Source: Sclerurus mexicanus
Taxonomy: Eukaryota > Chordata > Aves > Passeriformes > Furnariidae
NCBI GenBank assembly: GCA_013396755.1
Contig: VWZF01001696.1
Span: forward strand, 1,219,727 to 1,283,726
Length of the DNA: 64,000 nucleotides
Reading direction: 5' to 3'
The translations under genes were made by a program, and so were the position numbers. The stretch's first letter is position 1. Each line of letters starts with the position of its first letter. The notes below the pieces were generated by a model that made no database searches, had not been told where the DNA came from, and saw nothing but the letters and a program-made list of their open reading frames with translations. Shown piece after piece: positions 50,901-59,900 of this stretch.

Positions 50901-53900
50901 AAGTGCGGGTTGCTAATGGCATACTAAGAAGTGAATATGTTAGAGTTCTGAGATTTGTCACAGCTGGAAATTGTTTGTTATGTAATAATGACATGATTTT
51001 TTGGGACCGTGATTACTAAATATTTTGAGTACAAATGTCTTGAGATAATTCATTTTGTGTTAGCAGCATTTGGTAAGCGAAACACTTGCACTTCCCACAT
51101 CCCATTTTAACTCAACTGCATATTAATTATGATACATCAGTGTTCTATTCATTAACTTGCTTCCAGTTTTTATATTAATATAGTTAATTTTTCTACAGCC
51201 CATAGTGATTGTGCTAAGATTTTAGAGCTCATACGCATGAAAGAGCGGGACTGTGTATCATCTGCAGATTTTGGGCTTCCAGCTTTAATGTTGATAAACT
51301 GGTCGCAGTATTGCAAACTCCATGTTTCAAAGTAGAAATGGATTCCAGCCATGTCTGAGGCCAGGGAAAAATATTTTAATAGAATCTTTTGCCTTGAGAG
51401 CTCTTCAGGAGACCAAGCCCTGGAAGAGTGGTGTGTTGTTTCACTTTGACTGATGTGTTTCAGGTACACATATGGAAAGCCAGTAAAGGGAACTGTAACA
51501 CTCACTTGCCTTCCTGTCTCTTACTGGACAAACCAGAGAAATGTAACAACAACAATGGAGGTGAGTGGTCGCTTATCAGTTTGTTTGAGCCTGTGTCCTT
51601 TTTTGGGTTAAATAATGCCTGGAACCGTTTTTGAATGCTGAGTTCAGCTGGCATGGTCTATGGAGTGACTCGCATGGAGGGTGTTAAACTCTCTTTAATT
51701 TACAGCATAAAGTGTCACTGTCAGTTCAGACTGCTTTTTGGGAATGATACGTGGCAACTGTGGTCCCTTGACATGTGCCTGGAAGTTATTTTGGAGAGTG
51801 CTAGTTGGCCCAGATAGAAAAATGTTCCAGGAGCCACTGTAGCAGCATACGTGCTGCAGGACCCGTGCTCAGGAATGCTCCCTGGCCCTGTGTCTGCCCC
51901 TGCACACTCAGCCCTGTGTTACAAGGCCAGAGGAGAACATGCCAGCTGTCTAGGTGTAGCTCTAGCATGGTAGAAACCAAAGCATTTTGCCTAATAAGTG
52001 TGCCTAATAATTACATTTGAGCTACTGCATTAATTAAAAAATTTAAAAAAGACATACAGTTTTGATTTGAAGACCTAAAAGAGATGATAGATTCATTGCA
52101 TTCTTTTTGGAAAATCAGACATTTTACTGTGGACTGTGTTTAAAAAAGGTTAAATTTCTGCTACATAGTGTGCCGGTCACTTTCTGTTTGCTGACTTCAG
52201 TGCCTTCTGCAGCACTTAGTTTACAGAGACTCTGAGCCCAGACATGCTTAATAGGGTATACCCCCCTCATCAGGCAGGGACCTGCTCATTGTATTTTTCT
52301 GTAAAACATAGGTACCACTGCTCTAGTCAAGTGGAAGTGGATAATTCTAGACACTGGGGAAAAAAAAAATAACTTTCTTCCATAAAGCATTGTTGCCTCT
52401 AAAACAGTAGTGAACCTTATTTGATTTAATAAAAATTGTTGCTGAAAACAAAAAATAAATGTCAGCATTCATAATTTTCTGATGTTGACACTACGAAACT
52501 TCTGTGTGAGCAGAGCTGCAAGACTCAACCAGAAACAAGCTGTTGTAGACAGAAGGGTGTTCTTGGCTTTTGTTGCTCAACATTTATATTTTTTCTACGT
52601 TGCAGATAAACGGATCTGTGAATGTAACCTGTAACAAACTTATGTTGCAAAACTTGAACGCTGAGCCGTTTTGGCACCAAGGTGATAGTGATTACACAGA
52701 CCCAATAGAAATGATTGCGGTGGTCACTGAGTCGCTCACAGGTATGTGGCTGTGTGATGTCTTCTGAGAGAAATCCAGAGTACGTGGTGCTGGAAGAGCT
52801 TGCTGCCATGTGGAAGAGCTTGGAGCACTAGGAAGCATCATTATGTGCTGATGTCAGCACAAACCATCCATATGCAAATATATTATCTGAGCTGTTGCTT
52901 GCCTATATATGAAATAGTTTAACCAGTTGTTAACTTAGCTGAATGGAGTTCTAAGCTAAACGATTTTTTAAATAACCAAGAAATATGTTCAGGTGGGAGT
53001 AAGGCAATGATCACCTTTCGTGAGAAGAGCAGTCATAAAGAATTTCTAGTATTAGCCTGGATATTACAAATTTAATCATAAACTTACCTTACTTGTGTGT
53101 TTGTAAACCACGTTAGTTGAAAGAATTCTCTGGCCCCATATTGTCCCTCTAGACCGATCGATTTGCAAACTGAGGGGTTTTTTTGTTCATGTTCCACTGC
53201 ACCCTGTATATTGAAAAAAATCATTTGTGCAAAATTTCTGCCTGTCCCAGAAACTAGGTTTCATTACAGATTTTCCATAGAAACTCTGTCAAAGTGAAGT
53301 TGGCTGATTTGGTATTAATAAATTTCTTCCTTGTATTGTTCTGACATTGTCTGCAGGGAGTGAAGCCCTACATGGTACATCTTACTTGAGAGGCAGTACC
53401 AGTGTTTATACCACCTTTGTACTGATGCCTAACTGGAAGGGTAAAGAGCAATAGGAATGGAAATAGTGAAAAATATGATGGAATTATTTATAAATCATGG
53501 CCAGTAAATTATATTGCTGCTAAAGTGATATGTATGTTAAATGCATATTGTCTAAACACATACCATTATTCAACAGGAATCTCCCAAAATTCAAGTACCA
53601 TCATATTTCCAAAGCAAAGTGATTATTTTATTGAATTTCTGGACTACTCTAGAGTTATAAAACCTTCTCTGAACTTCATAGCTACTGTAAGTTCTTTTAT
53701 TATGATCTGTGTGTAAACAAATGTGACATCTCCTGTATTTTTGCTTAAATGCCAAAGTTTGCCTTGAATTTTTAAGTGTAATTTACAGATTTATTTTCAA
53801 ATTACTTCTTTTTCATGACACATATCAACAAACACTAAACTTAGAGGTATTTGCTCTAGAAAGGTATAAGGTGGCAGGGAATACTGTGATATTGGCAGGA

Positions 53901-56900
53901 TATGTTTGAGTGTCATTTGTTGGCATTCATATAGAACAGAAATCTTTTCAGTTTCTAGCTGATTATTTTCTGTTAGATGACTGTGCTTTAAAACCTCAGA
54001 GTAGTTACTGAGTTCCAACTCTCTTAATAATATTTGTATATCTAAGTATATTTGCATATATATACACAAATATATACTTTAGATAATGCATATATATGCA
54101 AGCTTCTGTTAAAAAATACCATAAAACTCATCAAAACACATTGTTCTCAAGTGAAAGTGTCATTTCTGCCTTCTGTCCTATCTTTCTCATACCAGTTGCA
54201 GCCCCCTCAAAGACATATTTCATGTACTTCATGCTGTCCATAATCTGCATTCGGTACTTCATTTTGCAGAGGTTGCATGTTGTACCACTGCATTTTGCTT
54301 GAAAAGGGTCATCAATTTTGCAATTCTTGAGCCTTTGCTGTATAGAAATCAGACCTAAATACCAGTAAAATATGCTGAATATACACTTTCAGAGTAGATT
54401 GGCTCGGGCTATACTATCGCTTCATGCTAGCCTGATCATTTGGGCTTTTGTTTTTTGTCAATTTAATTTTCCTTGCCAGCATTCCATTTTGACTCCAGCT
54501 CTGACCTGTTTTTATCTCTTCTCCTAAAGAGGAGCTGAGTGAGAGGTCGCTGAGGCATTTAGCAATGCCTGCAGCTAGCAGTGAGGAAGATATCAGTTAT
54601 GTTCCCAGAGGAGTGTGAAGGAACAACTGTTGCCAAGAAGTAGAGATTTGCATATGCTGTACAGAGAAAAAGAAAAGGAAAGCATTAGTTCAGTGCTTTT
54701 AAGTACAGAAGTTGATTTTTTGTAGTGTATAATGCAGAATGAGAATGTTTTTATAGTGGGTGAGAATCTGCTTGATTGTGGGGATAAAAGTTGATGTAAA
54801 TTGTAAGAAGTTGCAGACTGTCAATTTTGGGCCTGGTTTCAGTCTTTTCTTCAACTCATTTGATGAATCCATAAACACACCTGACTCAGCACAATATCTG
54901 CTCATCTAACTCATTTTCCTGCACATGATGTAAGGCTGTCTTTTCTTGTGGTGGTGAAATACAAGTGAAAAAATCAAATACTCAGAGTGTAGGTAGTATA
55001 TGCATAATTTACCTGAGACACAATAATTTTCAACAACCAGAGTATTTGGAAGAGCTGAAAGGCAGGTCACCTTTCAGTTCTATTTGTCTTGCTTTTTCTC
55101 TTTTTTAACTCCTTGGAGTTATAAACATTTTTGTTCTCAGCTGTGTTGCCTACCTACATTGCTTACAAGGGATCAAAAATAAAGTTAGTTATGTGCAGTT
55201 TTGGGCACTGCAATATAAGAAAGACATTAAGCTATTGGAGTGTGTCCAAAGGAGGGCTGTGAAGATGGTGAAGGGCATTGAGGGGAAGCCGTATCAGGAG
55301 CGACTGAGGTCACTTGTTCTGTTCAGCCTGGAGAAGAGGAGACTGAGGGGAGACCTCATTGCAGTTACAACTTCTTTGTGAGGGGAAGAGGAGGGGCAGG
55401 CACTGATCTCTTCTCTGTGGTGACCAGTGACAGGGCCTGAGGGAATGGCCTGAAGTTGTGTCAGGGGAGGTTTAGGTTGGATATTAGAAAGAGGTTCTCC
55501 AGCCAGAGGGTGGTTGGGTGGAACAGGTTCCCCAGGGCAGTGGTCACAGCACCAAGCCTGACAGAGTTGGATGTTACTCTCAGGCACATGGTGTGACTCT
55601 TGGGGATGGTCCTGTGCAGGACTAAGGGCTGGACTTGATGATCCTTGTGGATCCCTTTCAACTCAGCATATTCTGTGATTCTGTGAGAGAAGTCTGAGGA
55701 TGCCTTTGTTTTCTTGATATTAGTCCAAATGTATTGTTACATGTTGTGTTGTGCATTTTAGCTTTACCCTGTTTAACAAGTGTTTTCTTTTTGTTCTTAG
55801 CTAAAGGTGTCACGTTCTGATAGCAACCAGCTGACAGCTGAAGAGAGACAGAATCTTGTTACAGTCACTGCAAAACAGTCAGACCTGCTTTTTCACCACT
55901 CTTCACTTTCTCACCTTGAAAATGAGGCAACAGAGGAGAGAAATCTGACAGTCCATGTCCTGAATTTCACAGTCCCAGAAAATGGAATAATTGATATTGA
56001 GTTTCCAATCCTGTCTGATACAAAAACTCTGAGAGTTCAGGTATTGCTTTCTAATATGTGGCTTTGGAGCAGTGACACATCAAATTAAGTGGGCTTTGAT
56101 CAATGATATACTGTTCCTATCATCTGCCACAGTTGACATGTCACCTATTATTATTTTTGTTACCTCATATTCATGTTACAACTGGAAAGAAAGTGACAGA
56201 TCCTGTCAAATGGGATGTACTAATTGCACCAAGATATTCAGGGTAAAAACTAAACAGATATCTAAAGCAAGCAGTAAAGTGGTCCTGTACCACCACTAAG
56301 ACTACCATACTTCTGTAAAGGGTACCATATATGTGAACATGACTCAGATTTTGCTATTAAGAGCTGTTTTTGCATTGTCTTGCAGGCAGAGTTCCTCAGC
56401 AGTAGGACCGACATAGGTGTTTATGATGTGTTCAACTCCCCCAGCCAGACTTACCTCCAGATTAAAACAAAGATCCAGGATATAAAGGTACAGTCTGAGA
56501 CAAAACTTGTCAAGATAACTGTTCAAGTTATTAATCATGTTTCCGTACGCATGCATATAAATTGTATGCTTTTCCTAGGCTGGGAAGCCTTTTGAGCTGA
56601 GCATTGCAAGCAACAAGCCAGTGAGAGAGTTCCACTATCTGGTAAGCTACTGGTTTCACATATGGGGAGAGTCCAAGATGCCTTTTACCATCTTGAGAAA
56701 TATTCCAGTGAGGGGAATGTGTTTAAATATTAGAATTATTCAGCATTTTTTATTGTGCTTTGTGAAAGAGGTGGCCCAAAAACTTCTTTTCCACTAGAAT
56801 GGTCTTTTTTGAAAGTGAGCTCCATGTTGCTACCTAGGAGGAATCATGGCACTGTAAGGAGTTGCTCTCTGGGAAAAGCACATCTCTGATTTGGGTGTTG

Positions 56901-59900
56901 GGTTATCTCTGCTTGCAGACGTGAGACAAAACTGTGAGAGCAACACTATCTCCGTGCAAAGCATCTGCAATGGGAGAAGGGACACAAATGTCCCAGGAGC
57001 AGCCCAGGCTGAGCCTTTGTCAGCAGGTCTTGCAGATGCAGGTGGAAGGAGGGTCCTGGCAGAGCCAGTCTGCATGTTCAGGACTGCTAGGTACAGGGTG
57101 AGGAGAAGACCTGCCTGCTGAGGAAGCAGATGGTCCACTGGGCAGGGTGGCATTGTTAACAAGGAAATTTTGTAGAAGCATTTAAAAATAAATGTCTTGG
57201 ATAATGGCTTGTTTAATTGCCAAGCTTCTTTACTGTATCTAGCAGCATCTGAATTGAAGGATTTATTAAATATACTATCCTCAGTCTCCCATCCTGTCTT
57301 TAATACATGCCTGTCTTCTTCACAGTCTACACCATAGTGATCAGGATAGCTACAATTCTTTTTCTTTCAGAGACTTTTAACAGTATACTGAATAAGGAAA
57401 ACCATATAAAATTTGGGCATTCATATGTATTTTCTAAAATAGAAACATTCTCTAGAAGATTTAAAATAAATAGGGTCCATGAATCAAAGCCAGGAAACTG
57501 CCCTTCCTGGCTCTGTCTTCATTAGTAAGAGATCCAGTAGGGACAGATTCAGTGTAAAACAGTTGATGCTGTGGACTTGAACTCCAGGTATTTTGAGGTA
57601 CCTTCAGACCAGCTCTAATCTGATTTGGTAAAATGAATGCTTCCTTTTAACTGGAGCACATCCCTAGGCCCTAGTTTACACCCTCCATGTAGCAAACCAA
57701 AGTGTTCTAAGTAGGAGTGTTTTCAAGGTTTGTTTTTAGGACTATATGCCTGATCCAAACTCAAATGCTTTTATAAATGACCCATATGAACCAACTCTAT
57801 TACTATTGTATTTCTGTGTTCTTGTAGCATGTGTGCATTCATGGCAGTTCTTTACTTATCCATAGTGATACAGGAATTAAAGCACAGAAAAAAATCTGCT
57901 ACCCATATTTAAATACTGTATTACCTACCTGTTCCATGCCCATTTTCACAGAACTGGTCAACCACTTAGTAAAAATAAACTACAGCTGTATGTCTCCTTT
58001 TAACAGCTGGTTATAGAAGGAGTTGCTGAGCTTGTAACTTACTGAGATACTAACAGACTAAGTGTTTGATTTTTTCCATTTCAGGTGTTATCTAAGGAAC
58101 AAATTATGGCTTTTGGCACAAAGTCTGCAAAAACATTCACTTTAACAGCAGAAAATTCCTGGGCTCCTTTGGCATCTATACTTGTATTCTATGTTGATGA
58201 GCTTGGGGTAATTGTAAATGATGTTCTCACTGTCCCCATCCAGCCTGTCTTGGATGACAAGGTAATTGTATTGAACTTGAGTCTGAGACTGTGTTTTTGT
58301 GTGATTGTTGTGTGCTAAACGGTGTTTTAGATCATAGGATTGTAAATGGAAGAACTTTATCATTGTGGATCTTATCTGAGGTTTGTGTAAGTCCTTGGAA
58401 AGACTTCTGGTAATACCAGTGCAGTTAGATTCCACCTATTCCCTATTTGAAAAAAAATTCTACTAGTACTGTGTTTTCCACATAAACAGATGCACAGCAC
58501 AGCATCTCCTTATGTTTTCAGTAGTTTGGTCAATTACTGAGCCAAAGATTGCTCTGGCAAAGGTACTCCTAAGTGCTCTAAGTGTGGAATTGTAAATGGT
58601 TATAAAGACCTTGTTCTAACCAGGCACTGTTCACATTGTACATGGATGCGATCAGTGTTTGCTTCATGTGACTGTGCACACTTTAACTCAAAAAAGCTGA
58701 GGAGTGGGAAATCTGTTGCATCAGTGAATTGATTTCTTCCAGTTTACCAGAATGAGAGTTGGCCCATTGTGCAAATAAAAGCCTCATTATAGCTTTTTAC
58801 AGGTGAGACTGCCCAAAGGATATCAATGGGTTCAAATTCTTTCTCTACTGTGGAAACTTTAACAGTTATAACCAAACATTAGTAGGGAGGCTGTCCTGCT
58901 GCATGAAAAATGCCTCCATTTGCTTAATGATTTATCCAAACTCAAAAAAGTCCTAGGAAAAGTACTCTCAAAGGTTCACAGGTCCTATGAAAAGCAAATC
59001 CAGAGTCTTAATTATAGTCAAGTAATGTAAAAAAATACTTCCTTGAGGTTGTTAATGGCTGTAAATATCACTGTATGATTTAAATCAGTGCTGTTCTTTT
59101 ACTTTTTTCTAGATTAAAATATCTTGGAGCAAAAATAAGGTCAAGCCATCTGAGAAAGTCTCCCTTAAAATCAATACAACAGAATCAGGTTCAGTAATTG
59201 GACTTGCAGTTGTTGATAAAAGTACAAAGCTTCTAGGAGAAAGTAGTGACATAACAGAAGATTCTGTAAGTACATAGGGAATTAAAAGTTTCCATTGCTG
59301 TGTATATGAAAGATGTATGTTTATGGAAATGTTACAGATTATATGTTGAGCAAGTAATGTTCTTTGGGCAGGATTTTTAGTATGTAATTATGCAAATATT
59401 TTTTACTTCTGCGAAGTAACATGAGCAGAAAAGACTGTAAGGCTTACAAGGTTATAGGCACAGCATTTCTAATTCCAAGTAATACTTTATTGTTCTTCTA
59501 TTTGTATCAGTGGGCTGAAGGCTCTGTTTCAGGCTCATATGTGTAATCTTGGTCACTCTTGCATTAATCATAAAACCATTGCAGCCTAATCCCCTTCATC
59601 CTGTCACAGATTCTTTTCTCTTTGATATGAGAGCTAAGCAAGCCACAGCTTGTGGTACAGCTCCTATGAATTAGCATCTACTGAAAATTTTGCAAAAATA
59701 TGACTTTGCATTCACTCTGAATGATTTTGTGTCTTTTTGTCTTAGGTCCTCCATGAGCTCAATTTATACAGCACAGTGCAGTATTTTCCCCTGGTCAGAG
59801 GTTCCTTTAGTGTATTTCAGGTAACTTTTTTTTTTTTTTTTTTTTAGTTCTTAGGTGGCTTTTTTATATTGCTTAGTGATTTGCTCAACAATCACTAGAA

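Noticed and set aside
55193..55381. 62-codon ORF as a host gene
   Set aside because: It contains the CR1 ORF2 run LFSLEKRRLRGDLIAV and lies in a CR1 copy.
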